Positions 12,191 through 23,878 of a stretch of 64,000 bases of DNA are shown here, one piece after another (position 1 is the stretch's first letter; each line of letters begins with the position of its first letter). The notes below the pieces were generated by a model, which was given only the letters and a program-made list of their open reading frames with translations, ran no database searches and had not been told where the DNA came from. The stretch spans positions 230,001 through 294,000 of the forward strand of contig NW_026111630.1 of assembly GCF_024679095.1 (NCBI RefSeq), in the 5' to 3' direction. The translations under genes and the position numbers were made by a program. This stretch comes from Eriocheir sinensis (Eukaryota; Arthropoda; Malacostraca; Decapoda; Varunidae).

Positions 12191-12640
12191 ATAAGACCTG
12201 ATTCCACGGTGAGAGAAAAAGAGGGATGACGACACAGTGAGAGAATGATGACACCACAGGGAAAGAGAGGACACCAGAGAAAGGGGAATGACAACACAGG
12301 GAGAGATGGAACAACAGAGAAAGAGATGAAACCAGAGGAAGAATTATATGACATCACAAAGAGATTTAACACAACAGAGAAAGATATGACACCACAGGGA
12401 AAGAGAGGACACCAGAGCAAAGGGAATGACAACACAGGGAGAGATGGAACAACAGAGAAAAAGATGAAACCAGAGAAAGAATTATATAACATCACAGACA
12501 TTTAACACAACAGAGAAAGAAATGACGCCACAGAGACAGTGATGACAGCACAGGGAAGGAGGTGAAACAACAGAGAAAAAGAGAGATGACACCACAGGGG
12601 AAGGAAAATATGACACCACATAGAAAGAGATAAATGAGTG
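12191..12640. repeat. ~139-bp tandem repeat, purine-rich
   Basis: ACACCACAGGGAAAGAGAGG occurs at about 12250 and 12390, with matching GGAATGACAACACAGGGAGA and AGAAAGAATTATAT blocks after each. Shorter GACACCACAG-type subunits continue to 12640. The 117-, 112- and 103-residue frames here are artefacts of the repeat. Confidence 0.8.
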
Positions 12641-13520
12641 AAAGAGAGAATGAGAGAGAGACCAGTACAATACACAAGATCATCAATACAACACACTCGC
12701 CAATCAGCAAAGCAAAACAAATGAACGTGATGAAGAAAACGAACGAAAAAGCAAGACACGAGGAGCTGCAGGGACACACTAAGGCCGGGAGAGGGTCGCC
12801 CAATGTAGAGGTTCAAGAAAATAGAGTGGAAGAGAAAGGGGACGAAGAGATAAAAGAAAGCATGAAAAAACATGACGTGAGGAGCTGCAGGAACACACTA
12901 ATGCCGGGAGAGGTGCGCCCAATGTAGAGGTTCAAGATAAAGAGATGGAAGAGAAAGGGGACGCAGAGAGATGAGAGAAATAGTGAAAAACAAGATCAGA
13001 GGAGCTACAGGAACACACTAATGCCTTGGAAGGGAGTTGGATATGTTGGGAGGAGAAGAGGAACGAGATGCAAAGAGACGGATAGAAAAACCGCGTGAAA
13101 AAGAAAGCCACGAAGCGCTGCCAGGAACATACTAAGATCGTAGAAACGGGTTGGATAAGGGAGATGGAAAGGGAAGGGGATACTTGGGCAGTGGTAGGGG
13201 GGTAAGATAAGGGAGGTGGTAGGGGAGGGAGAAGCAGTGACCCAAGACAACCGCGTGAAAACAAAGCCACGAGTAGCTCACGCCAACAAACAAAGATCCA
13301 AAAAAGAGGTTGGATAAGGGAGCTGGAAAGGGAAGGGGATACTTAGGCAGTGGTAGGGGGGGTAAGATAAGGGAGGTGGAAGGGGCGGGAGATGCAGGGA
13401 CAGAGGACAACCGCGTTGAAATACAAAGACGCGAGGGGCTGCCAGGAACGCACTAAGGCCGTGGAAGGTGCGCCCACATTGGAGGTTCAGGGAAAACAGA
13501 GCAAACTTGATAACAGGAGC
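12641..13520. repeat. ~120-bp diverged tandem repeat, about 6-7 units
   Basis: AGGAGCTGCAGG.ACACACTAA with GCCGGGAGAGG recurs near 12762, 12881, 13002, 13112 and 13438, separated by GAGAAAGGGGA-type sequence. A subunit GTTGGATAAGGGAG.TGGAAA recurs at 13150 and 13310. Edge units are the most diverged. Confidence 0.72.
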
Positions 13521-13975
13521 AGAACTTCATCCAAACAAAGACCATGAAAACTGCGATGCCGGGGGAGCAGCAGAGGCAGGCCGTGAGAATTAAGAGTGCG
13601 GAAACTAGGGAGGAGAGTTTTGCATGCGTGCGGCGTTGATGTGTCCTGCGGGGAGGTCGCTGGGAACACACGGACGGACGCGGCAAAAATAATACCTATA
13701 TAAAACATTTTCCAGAGAAGGTCATTACGTCAGGATCAAAGAAAATGAGACAGCCGAGTAAGAATTAGAGGACGAACACGTGAGGAAATGATGAGGATGA
13801 GGACGATGTGGCCCGCGTGAAGGTTAAGGAAAAAAAACGTACGCTGACCAAATATTGCGTTATAGCGGGGCACCAATATTGCAACACAGAGTTAAGTTCG
13901 TCACCCGCACAGACCAGCGAGGCAAAGGCAAAGTTGGGGCACACGATACAGCTGCGCGTGGCCTCGGTGCTTATC
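13521..13975. other. unassigned stretch
   Basis: No gene or known repeat recognised. Confidence 0.35.
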
Positions 13976-14308
13976 TTTTTTTTTTAAGTTCCGCCTATGG
14001 CTGGGGTAGGCTTTTTTTATGGGGCCTGGTGATCGGCCGCAGCCCGTTGTGGCGCAGGCAAGTGTTTATAGTGGCGTCATCTTGATTGGCTCATGCTGTC
14101 CCGGAGCTCATCTTTGATCCTCTTTTAGAAAGAGAATCTAGACTCAGGGTTGAGAGCTGGCCTTCAGGACAGCATGTGGTAGTCTTCGGCCACTCGGCGG
14201 TGACTGAAAAATTGCCAGTTTGCTTGTGGCGGCGGGCGGGACGCGAGCCTGCATTCTCCAGGATGCCGCGCCCCCACGCTGACCACTCAGCCACCGCCTC
14301 CCGGCGTG
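13976..14308 (-). mobile_element. tRNA-derived SINE-1, full-length copy
   Basis: Read on the minus strand: a tRNA-like head with A box GGTGGCTGAGTGGTCAGCGT, then a B-box-like GGCTCGCGTCCC, then a body (CCGCCGAGTGGC, GATGAGCTCCGGGACAGCAT, CACTTGCCTGCGCCACAACG, GCCATAGGCGGAACTT) and an A-tail at about 13977-13986. The same body is found at 57678-58090 and, diverged, at 35150-35450. The head resembles tRNA-Ser/Leu-type genes but is not a functional tRNA. Confidence 0.82.
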
Positions 14309-14396
14309 ATAAATAAACACACCCACTTTATTGTTGTTGTTTTTTTCTTCAGGAACATCAGCCATCAGCGTATTAACAACAACCTTTTCCTTATAG

Positions 14397-14465
<69 letters not shown>

Positions 14466-14751
14466 AACCTTCACCTTACCTTAGTCTTCCGTTTCCATCT
14501 CCATTTCTCTTACCTGCAAAAAAGAGGAGAAAATAATAAATTAATAAACAGTAAAGAAAATCACGTAAATAGATAGATACTCGTAGATAGATTGATAGAT
14601 ACAGACAAAGAGACACAAACAGGTAGATAGACAGACAGATAGAAATACAGACAAACAGAGACAAAAAAAACAGACATAGAAGGACAAAATCAAACATACA
14701 GTAAAAATAAACAAAAAAAAGCAGAAAAAAACAGACATTGTTACACTCAGA

Positions 14752-14820
<69 letters not shown>

Positions 14821-14944
14821 ATGGAACATAAGTATGATATGTATGTACGTATGTATGTATGAATGTATGTATGTATGTATGAATGTATGTATGCATGAAT
14901 GTATGTATGTATCAAGCAGGCAGGCAGGCAAGCACGGTAACCCT
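14309..14944. repeat. microsatellite cluster: (GA)n, (AC)n, (GTAT)n
   Basis: (GA)n at about 14399-14463, degenerate AGATAGA and AAACAGACA runs at about 14570-14730, (AC)n at about 14755-14818 and a (TGTA)n tract at about 14837-14915. Confidence 0.95.
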
Positions 14945-16090
14945 ATATGAGATTAGGAAGGTAAGGAGGCAAGGAGACGAGGAGGGGGCGAGGGAAAGAA
15001 AGATTGGAGAGGGCGGGGGGTGAGACACGACGCGATTGGCACCAAGCTGGCTGGCTGGGAAAACCAAAGGAGGAGGAGGAGGAGGAGGGAGGGGAGTGGA
15101 GGAGGGAAAGGGAGGGGACATGTTGGGGTGATGGGGAGAGGAAGGAGAGTTGACTAACGAGTGCTGAGAAGAGTTGTGATAGAGGAAGAAAGTGCTGAGA
15201 AGAGGAAGGAGTGTTGGTGCTGAGGAGGAGGAAGGTACTGTATGGCTGACAGTGGAAGAAATAGTGTAGTGGTGCTGATGGGGAGAGGAGAGGAATGCTG
15301 ATAGAGGAGTGCTGACTAACAAGTAATGAAAGTTAGTGCTGAGAAGAAGGAATGTTAGTGCTAAGGAGAGGAAGGTACTGTAGTGCTGACAGTGGAAGAA
15401 ATAGTGTAGTGGTGCTGATGGGAGATGAAAGGAATGCTGATAGAGTGCTGAGACGAGGAAAGAGTACTAGTGCTGTGAATAGGAATGAATGTTACTACTA
15501 AGAAGAGGAAGGCAGTGCTGGCAAAGGGAATGTTCACAGAAGAGTGCTGACAAAAAGAGGAATGCTGTACTGATGGTGATGGGAAGAGGAGGAAAGTGCT
15601 GAAAAAGGATTGCTGACCGAGGAAGGAATGTTGGAGTGATGACAGAGGAATGAATGTTGGAGTGCTGACTAAGGAAGGTTTATTGGCGTGATGGGGAGAG
15701 GAAGAAAGGAAGTGCTGGCAGGAAATACTGACATGAGTGCTGAAAAGGAGGAATGAAATAAGTGCTAACAGAGGACTACTGATAGAGGAGTGCTGATAGA
15801 GGCAGAGAGTGCTGATAGGGTAGTGCTGACAGAATGTTGGACAGGGAAGAGGTGGCAGAGGAAGGGGAAGGAGAGCGTTAACCGGATAGTGCTGGAAGAG
15901 ATGTGCTAACAGGGAATGCTAACAACGGTAGTACTGGTAAAGGAGTGCTGAGAGAGGAAGGGAGTGCTGAAGGGGAAGTACTGACAGGTGGAGTGCTGAT
16001 AGAGAAAGGAACATGTGCTGAGAGGGAGTGCTGAAGCGTAACGATATAGGAGACTGACAAGGGGAGTGCTGACAGGGTTGTGCTGATGGA
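14945..16090. repeat. purine-rich irregular tandem array built on GTGCTGA
   Basis: GTGCTGA, often with AGAGGA or AAGGAATG around it, recurs dozens of times at irregular spacing. A longer unit with GGAAGAAATAGTGTAGTGGT is duplicated at about 15255 and 15393. The strand asymmetry is strong (few C). Open frames on the opposite strand are artefacts. Confidence 0.8.
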
Positions 16091-16260
16091 GGGTTCGACA
16101 AAGCAGGTGAAGGGAAGGGAGGGGAAGGGATGGCAGGTGCAGGACGGGAATTGGAGGCAAGGGACGGAAGGGGAAGGGAAGGGAAGGGGAAGGGAAGGGA
16201 AGGCAAGGCAAGGGAAGGGAAGGGGATGCAGGCAGTGTAGGCTGTCCCCGGAAGTGTCGG
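16091..16260. repeat. GGGAA-type pentamer repeat
   Basis: Runs of GGGAAGGGAAGG and GGCAAGGCAA, about 16110-16230. Confidence 0.85.
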
Positions 16261-16668
16261 GTCAGGCAGGGCACGCCCCGCCTCGCTCCCTTGACTCACC
16301 GTCCACCACACATCCGCCCTACAGGACGAGCCCCTGCTGGTGCTGGTGGTGGTGGTGGTGAGGGGAAGGGAGAGACTGTAGTGGTGTTGGTGGTGGTGAT
16401 ATGGTGATTCTGATGATCGTAAACAAGAAGGAAAAAGATGAAGAAAAAGAATGAGGAAGAATAAGAATAAGAATAATAAGAAGAGAAAGACGAAGACGAC
16501 TAAGAAGAACAAGAAAAAGTAAAAAAAGAAGAACAACAACAACCACGAGAACAAGAACAATGATAATAACGAAGAACAAGAAAAGAACAAAAAGAAAAAT
16601 AATATCAAGAACAAAAAGAATGTGATGACAAACATGATGATAATAATGACGATGGTGTATGTGTATAA

Positions 16669-16670
<2 letters not shown>
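16261..16670. other. low-complexity GGT/GAA/AAC-rich stretch
   Basis: (GGT)n-like run near 16338-16360, then degenerate AAGAAC and AATAAG trinucleotides. No gene. Confidence 0.6.
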
Positions 16671-16739
<69 letters not shown>

Positions 16740-16838
16740 GCGTGTCCAGAGCCACGAGCCAACGTGTTAAACCTGTGACGTACTGGCCGAGTCTATATAA
16801 TTAAGTACACGTAAACTCATGTCTGTACTGTTATCATG

Positions 16839-16869
<31 letters not shown>

Positions 16870-16887
16870 CCACAAGACAACACACCC

Positions 16888-16963
<76 letters not shown>

Positions 16964-17007
16964 TAATCACTTAATAGAAAAACAAAATGATCCAAGAATA
17001 GAGGCAA

Positions 17008-17088
<81 letters not shown>

Positions 17089-17290
17089 AACACGCGTATG
17101 TAAAAAAAGAGAGGCTAATCAGTAAGAGTGAGGGAGGAGGAGGAGGAGGAGGAGGAAAAGAAGAAGAAGAAGAAGAAGAAGAAGAAGAAGAAGAAGAAGA
17201 AGAAAAAGAAGAAGAAGAAGAAGAAGAAGAAGAAGAAGAGGAGAAGAAAATGAAGAGTAGGAGGAGGAGGAGGAGGGGGGCAGCGCAACC
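16671..17290. repeat. compound microsatellite cluster
   Basis: (GT)n 16671-16735, (CA)n 16837-16866, (GA)n 16891-16961, (AC)n 17016-17084, then (GGA)n and (GAA)n at 17135-17277. They generate the long Arg/Glu and Thr/His frames here. Confidence 0.97.
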
Positions 17291-17394
17291 CTTACTGGCG
17301 AAGAAGCATTTCCTGGATTGGCATCGTGTCGTTTCCATAACACACAACAACACCGCCGCCAAAGCCTCCCAACGGCGACTCACTACGGGAAGAC

Positions 17395-17500
17395 CAAACA
17401 AGGGCTATAAAACTACCTGTGGAAATGCCTCAAACTCCTACGAAAGCCTTATCAAATATGTGTTTGGGCGACGTAATGTTTAATAATATGACCCTTTAGA
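17395..17500 (+). mobile_element. M-family element, copy 5 (5'-truncated)
   Basis: Only the 3' half: ATAAAACTACCTGTGGAAAT, CTCAAACTCCTACGAAAGCC, then TGGGCGACGTAATGTTTAAT. Confidence 0.75.
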
Positions 17501-17639
17501 CGCATTTTAAGGGGGTTTAACACGCCTTGGGTATATTCCTGTCCCTACTACCAATACTACTACTGCTCCTCCTATTACTACTACTAAATAAGGTGAATAA
17601 TAAGGTGCCCGTTATGACAGGAAGGCGGGAAGGAGGGAG

Positions 17640-17886
17640 TGTTATCCTAGGTAGAGGACACACAGACATTGGTTTACTAACAGGGTTGTGGATGAGTGGA
17701 ATAGGCTTAGCAGTCATGTGGTGAGTGCCTATACAATTGTCACATTCAAAAATAGATTAGATAAATTCATGGACAGCGGTATTAGGTGGGGTTAGATACA
17801 CGGGAGCTTAGGTTCAAAGGAGCTACCTTGTACAGGCCTACCGGCCTCTTGCAGACTCCTACGTTCTTATGTTCTTATGTTCTGTT
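17640..17886 (+). mobile_element. LINE-beta 3' end, plus strand
   Basis: Matches the end of the copy at 37356-39679: GTGGATGAGTGGAATAGGCT (VDEWNRL), AATAGATTAGATAAATTCATGG, then the 3' UTR with ACAGGCCTACCGGCCTCTTG and the TTCTTATG tail repeats. Confidence 0.85.
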
Positions 17887-17904
17887 GCAGGGGTCGAGCA
17901 CGCC

Positions 17905-18165
17905 AAGGAAATAAGAACATAGAAATACTATAAGGAATCTGCAAGAGGCCGATGGACCAATACAAGGCAGCTCCTGTGATCCTAACCTCACCTAACCTCA
18001 CTATCAATGAATTTATCTAACCTCTTCTTGAATGTATCCATCAAACTGGCACTCACACCATGACTGCCAAACCTGTTCCACTCATCCACCACTCTACTAG
18101 TAAACCAATTCCTGCCTGTGTTATGGCTGAATCTGAATTAATCTAATTTACACGAAAAAGGTCTC
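17905..18165 (-). mobile_element. LINE-beta-related 3' end, minus strand
   Basis: Inverted relative to its neighbour, separated by about 18 bp, giving a tail-to-tail arrangement. It holds CTGCAAGAGGCCGATGGACC, the reverse complement of the GGCCTCTTGCAG tail, and TGTTCCACTCATCCACCACT (the WNR-EV motif reversed). More diverged than the plus copy. Confidence 0.8.
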
Positions 18166-18625
18166 CTTCTTTACTCTTTTACAGGATCGACATTTAGCGG
18201 GCTTTTATGTTTCTCTATTTACTATTTGCTGTATTATGTTATGTCCGTTAGCACTGTTATGTCTTTCTCTGACTTTTTTTTTCTGTGCTTTAATTCGTTC
18301 ACAATATCCCTCGTCTTAACTCTTGCCTCCATGCTCATATTTTCCCTTATATATGTTTCTTTATACTGTTATATGCCTTTTAGTATTCCACTTCGACTTA
18401 TGATCATCTCAGCTTTCATTTGTGACCTTAACTACAAGAAGGTCCCCAAAAACCATTCCTGCATCAGTTGACGAGCCTTCACTATATAACTGTGCACTCC
18501 TACGGTCTGGCCCCTTCCCCCGCCTGTACCCACTCCATGAATCCACTTCCCAATCTTGCAATACTCCTGATGAAAAAATAACATCACCACCGCCAGCACT
18601 TGGAACCCGACAATATGGACGAAAA
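18166..18625. other. unassigned stretch
   Basis: T-rich with no identifiable gene or repeat. Confidence 0.35.
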
Positions 18626-19400
<775 letters not shown>

Positions 19401-19960
19401 GGAGGATAAAGTAGGAATAATGCCACCAACAATATTCACGGAAGGAAAACTAACAAAAACAATAACAACAACAACAGCGGCAACAGAAAACAAGAGAAAA
19501 ATATAATGCAAGAAATAACAACAAATGAAGCAGAAGCAACAACAACAACAACAACAACAATAACAACAACAACAACAACAACAGTAAGAGTATAAACGGT
19601 ATTCGTGGTAACGGCGGCGGAGGAAGAGGAGGAGGAGGAAAGAAAGGAGGAAGCGAGAAAAGGAAGAAGGTGGAGAAGGAGAGAGAAGGAGCAAAAGTGT
19701 GCAGGAGAGGGAAGGAGGAAGAGGACCAGGTGGAAGGGAGGAGAAAAGGGGGATCAGGTGGTAGGGAGGAGGAAGAAGGGGGAGGAAGAGGGAGCAGCTG
19801 GAAGGGGGAGGGCAGAAGTGGTAGGATGGGGAGGGGGATGGGAGGAGAGAGAAAGGGGGAGAGGTAAGGAGGAGAAGGAAGAGGAGAGAGGAAGAAGAAA
19901 GAGGGGAGGGGAGGAGGAGAGAAAGGGGAGAGGTTAGGGGGAAAAGGAAGAGGGAGAGAA
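19401..19960. repeat. AAC-rich then GGAGA-rich low-complexity DNA
   Basis: AACAAC-type repeats to about 19580, then a nearly pure purine GGA/GGAGA tract to about 19958. On the opposite strand the latter is CT/TCC-rich and directly abuts the LINE-gamma 3' end. Confidence 0.85.
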
Positions 19961-20081
19961 TTACATAGAATTACATAGAAAATCAGACCACACAGACCCC
20001 ATGGTCCAGACTTGGTGGTCTGTCCTTTAACCTAAGTGATTTTACATTAATCAGAAGGCTCCAAAACGTTGCATTTCTACT

Positions 20082-23000
20082 CTAGTTGATATTAAGTTGA
20101 AGGAAGTGACGGTCGAGCTTATTTTTGAAGAAGTCAATCGTGTTACACTGGACCACTGATGGTGGAAGCTTATTCCATTCTCGCACTACAACGTTGGTGA
20201 AGAAAAATTTGGTGCAGTCTGAATTTACTTGTCTACATTTGAGTTTTACGCCATTGTTCCTCGTGCGCAAAGTGTCATCGATCATAAACAATGTTGATCT
20301 GTCTACATTCGTGAAACCATTAAGTATTTTAAAACATTCGATCAGTTTTCCTCGGAGGCGACGTTTCTCAAGAGAGAACATGTTAAGGGTAGAAAGCCTT
20401 TCTTCGTAGGATTTGTTGTGCAAGGAAGGGATCATTTTCGTTGCCCGACGCTGAACACCTTCTAATTTAGCAATATCCTTTGCATGGTGGGGAGACCAAA
20501 ACTGTACCGCATATTCCAAGTGGGGTCTGACTAAACTATTGTAGAGCGAAAGTATTACATCTTTATTCTTGAATACAAAGTTTCTTTTAATGAAGCCCAA
20601 CATTCTGTTCGCTTTATTTGCTGCATCGATGCATTGCTGTGAGAATTTGAGGTTTGACGCGATTTTGACCCCCAAGTCCTTGACGCATTGAACGCTTTTG
20701 AGTTTAACGCCGCGCATTTCGTAATCGAACTTCTTATTCCTCGTTCCAACTTGAAGGACCTGACACTTGTCTACGTTAAAGGGCATCTCCCACCTATCAG
20801 ACCAAGCTGAAATTTTGTGCAAATCCTCTTGGAGGCTTTGCCTGTCTTCGTCAATGAGAACCGAGTTACCAATCTTTGTGTCGTCTGCAAATTTACTAAT
20901 GCGGTTATTTAGTCCAACATCCACGTCGTTGATGTAAATAATGAAGAGCACTGGGCCAAGAACCGAGCCCTGAGGGACGCCACTAGTGACCGGCGCCCAC
21001 TCTGAGTTAAATCCGTCAATCACTACTCTTTGTTGTCTGTTGCTCAACCAATTCGCGATCCATTGGTTTACTTGACCGTCAATACCTATTTGCTTTAATT
21101 TGTAAAGTAATTTATGATGCGGGACTTTATCAAACGCTTTCTGGAAATCAAGATAGACTACGTCCACTGATTTGGTTACGTCATAAACAGTGAAGAGGTC
21201 GTTATAAAAGGTTAACAGGTTTGATAGGCAGGATCTTTTGTTTCGGAAGCCATGTTGTGAGTCCCCAATTAATGAGTGGCTTTCAAGGTAACTCACAATT
21301 TTGTCTCTAATTATGCCCTCAAGTAGCTTACCTACAACCGAAGTTAGACTAATGGGCATGTAATTACCTGGTACTTTTTTGTCTCCTTTCTTAAAAATCG
21401 GTGTCACGTTAGCCTTTTTCCAATCTGAAGGGACGATGCCTTGTCGCAAGGACATATTGAATACGGTTGTGAGGGAGGAGAGTATTTCGCTCTTTGTTTC
21501 TTTCAGCAGAGTTGGATATACTTTGTCAGGTCCAGGACTTTTATTTGTTTTAAGTGATTTGAGGGCTTTAACGACTTCATCGGGTTTTATTTCAAAGTTA
21601 GGCAATGCATGTTCGGGATTTACATTAGTACTGGTGTTGGTGGTAGTGGTGGGAGGACTGTTATTATTAAACACCGAGGAAAAGTAATTGTTTAATAGGT
21701 TTGCAACGTGTTGGCTGTCAGTCACTAGTGCACCGTCGCTGTTTGTTAAGGGTCCAATTCCACTTCTGATTGACTTTCTGTTGTTTATGTAACTGAAGAA
21801 GGATTTCGGATTATTTTTACAGTTGGCTGCAATATTTTCTTCATATCTACGCTTTGCCTGACGCACTAATCTGTTTACTCGTCGCCTGGCATCATTGTAG
21901 AGTCTAATGTTTTCGGGCGTGCTTTGTTCTTTCTTTAACCTGTAAGACAATTTTCTCTCCTTGACCGAGTGTTTAATTTCGCTATTAAACCAAGGTGGAC
22001 TTTTATTAGTGTTAATTCGCTTCTCGCACAAGGGGACAAATGTGACCTGCTGAGTGAGTAAGTAATTTTTAAAGCTTAGCCAGGCGTCCTCTACATTGCC
22101 GTCATCTGATAGTTGTATTTCTATTAGTTTTCGTCGGATTTCTACGAAGTTGGCTCTTTTGAAATTGGGCACCTTTACTTTATTTTCAGTCACCGATGTT
22201 TGAGCTCTAATGTCATCGCGCACTAGTTTATCGCAGGAACCGAGGTGTTCTCCTACCGTGACATTACTGACTAGGTTATCTTGGGTGGCTATAACAAGGT
22301 CAAGTATGTTATTTTGTCGAGTTGGTTCAGAAACCATTTGGCTTAGATAATTTTCCTCTAAAAATTCGACCATTCTATGGGACTCACCTTCTGTACCCGA
22401 CAGTGTCGCCCAGTCGATATGGGGGAGGTTAAAGTCTCCTAGTATCAGTGAGTCGCTGTTATTAAGTGACTGCCTTAAGACGCTGTACATTTCAAGATCG
22501 GCATCGAGTGATTGCCCCGGAGGCCTGTAAGTGACAGATATATTTAAATTGACTTTTGCAGTGCTTACTCGCACGCACAAATGCTCAACGTTACTGTTTC
22601 TTGGTGTTTTGTCAGTGGGTTGCAAATAGCTTTTGACAAAAAGGGCGACACCACCAACTCTACGGTTTACACGATCATTGTTGAAGAATCTGTAGCCATC
22701 TATGTTGTATTCGAAACTTAAATCAATATTTGTGGTGTCGATAAATGTTTCGGTTTTAGCAATTACGTCAAAGTTTTCTGTCAGAGCAAGACATCGCAGT
22801 TCATCAAACTTGTTTCTTAGGCTACGCGCATTGAAACTAAGGACTCTTAGGTTACCTTGAGGCTTGGTAACAGAGGTGGTGGTACTGGAGGGTTCAATGT
22901 TACGAGTCTGTTGCGGTGTATGGTGTCTATTTACACGGGCGGGATGGAAGGACGTGGCTGAGAGTCGTTTTTTGTTACGTACGGCGTCATTGAGGAGCCT

Positions 23001-23876
23001 TCCGAATCTGGCTGCCCCGATGGGGGACAGGTGTATGCCGTCCCTTTGGAAAAGTCTACTCTGGCCGTAGAAATGGTTCCAGGCGTTAAAGAACTCGACG
23101 TCAAGCTCTCCGCAGAGAGTCTGAAGGCGGTTGTTGAGGCTGAAGGATTTACTGTAGAAGTCGCCCTCATCCCACGTCCGTGGTAGAATTCCTGAAATCA
23201 AAATATTAGGGGATTTAGACTTATACTGCTGGATGAGCCTACGGTACTTGTCCACCAGTTCCTCAGACCGGGTCGTGGTGACGTCGTTTGTACCTGTGTG
23301 GAGAACAAAGAGTGAGTCATTAGAGGCCACAGCGGAGACCTCGTCCAGGGCAGCTGTGATGTCGTCAACACCAGCTCCAGGATAACAGTAGTTACGCCTA
23401 CGACGAGGGACTCTGCCACAGAATTCAACCACCTGATGGCGAATCATAGAGTCACCGACCAAGAAGGTGCTCTGTTCCTCGTCCTCCTCCTCCAGTATGG
23501 CAAATCTGTTGTAGCAATGAGTAGGATAAATGGCTCTAGGGGCGGGTCTGGCTCCTCCTCTCACGGGGGTGAAGCATTCAGCGTCAGCTCTACCGGTCCC
23601 CTGTGACGTGTATTCTTCGGAAGGTGGCTGGGCATCGAGTGCAGGTGCGGAGGGTGATGAGGCGTCACTTCCAGCAGGGGCGACGATGTTGGCCTGGATA
23701 AACTCCTGCAAGGTATCAACATTAGTTGTTAGTTCGGTGATCTTCTCGCCAGCCGTCAGCCTTTCGTCCTGTTGAAGGAGTCTCGTATCCATCTGCTGTG
23801 TCAACAGGCAGATCTTGCAGACGGTCGATCGTCCTGAGAAGAAATGACCAGAGAAGTTTCCTGTGCAAGTCGAGCA
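20082..23876 (-). CDS. LINE-gamma single polyprotein: Zn finger, SGNH esterase, APE endonuclease, reverse transcriptase
   Basis: One uninterrupted frame of about 1264 codons in this segment. A further five codons (MALKK) lie at 28563-28549, so the intact ORF would be about 1269 residues. Numbering from codon 30 (23804): a CxxC...H...CxxC zinc-finger-like motif lies just upstream (CSTC...CKIC). SGNH/GDSL esterase at about 115-275 shows VGDSMIR, HTGTNDV and DGIHLSPIG. APE-type endonuclease at about 317-540 shows SFNARSLRNK, TETFID, YRPP and GDFNLPHIDW. RT at about 740-1040 shows SPGPDKV, YLDFQKAFDKVPHH, SGVPQGSVLGP and the catalytic FADD at 972-975. Two sites deviate from the consensus: SDH appears as CDK at about 524-526, and NYRPIS appears as NYMPIS at 814-819. 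No stop codon is present, so the copy is young, but it lacks its start. Confidence 0.92.
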   Translation of the reverse strand, partial: CSTCTGNFSGHFFSGRSTVCKICLLTQQMDTRLLQQDERLTAGEKITELTTNVDTLQEFIQANIVAPAGSDASSPSAPALDAQPPSEEYTSQGTGRADAECFTPVRGGARPAPRAIYPTHCYNRFAILEEEDEEQSTFLVGDSMIRHQVVEFCGRVPRRRRNYCYPGAGVDDITAALDEVSAVASNDSLFVLHTGTNDVTTTRSEELVDKYRRLIQQYKSKSPNILISGILPRTWDEGDFYSKSFSLNNRLQTLCGELDVEFFNAWNHFYGQSRLFQRDGIHLSPIGAARFGRLLNDAVRNKKRLSATSFHPARVNRHHTPQQTRNIEPSSTTTSVTKPQGNLRVLSFNARSLRNKFDELRCLALTENFDVIAKTETFIDTTNIDLSFEYNIDGYRFFNNDRVNRRVGGVALFVKSYLQPTDKTPRNSNVEHLCVRVSTAKVNLNISVTYRPPGQSLDADLEMYSVLRQSLNNSDSLILGDFNLPHIDWATLSGTEGESHRMVEFLEENYLSQMVSEPTRQNNILDLVIATQDNLVSNVTVGEHLGSCDKLVRDDIRAQTSVTENKVKVPNFKRANFVEIRRKLIEIQLSDDGNVEDAWLSFKNYLLTQQVTFVPLCEKRINTNKSPPWFNSEIKHSVKERKLSYRLKKEQSTPENIRLYNDARRRVNRLVRQAKRRYEENIAANCKNNPKSFFSYINNRKSIRSGIGPLTNSDGALVTDSQHVANLLNNYFSSVFNNNSPPTTTTNTSTNVNPEHALPNFEIKPDEVVKALKSLKTNKSPGPDKVYPTLLKETKSEILSSLTTVFNMSLRQGIVPSDWKKANVTPIFKKGDKKVPGNYMPISLTSVVGKLLEGIIRDKIVSYLESHSLIGDSQHGFRNKRSCLSNLLTFYNDLFTVYDVTKSVDVVYLDFQKAFDKVPHHKLLYKLKQIGIDGQVNQWIANWLSNRQQRVVIDGFNSEWAPVTSGVPQGSVLGPVLFIIYINDVDVGLNNRISKFADDTKIGNSVLIDEDRQSLQEDLHKISAWSDRWEMPFNVDKCQVLQVGTRNKKFDYEMRGVKLKSVQCVKDLGVKIASNLKFSQQCIDAANKANRMLGFIKRNFVFKNKDVILSLYNSLVRPHLEYAVQFWSPHHAKDIAKLEGVQRRATKMIPSLHNKSYEERLSTLNMFSLEKRRLRGKLIECFKILNGFTNVDRSTLFMIDDTLRTRNNGVKLKCRQVNSDCTKFFFTNVVVREWNKLPPSVVQCNTIDFFKNKLDRHFLQLNIN

Positions 23877-23878
23877 TT

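Noticed and set aside
17905..18165. CCTAACCTCACCTAACCTCAC as telomere-like sequence
   Set aside because: It belongs to the LINE-beta 3' UTR on the minus strand.
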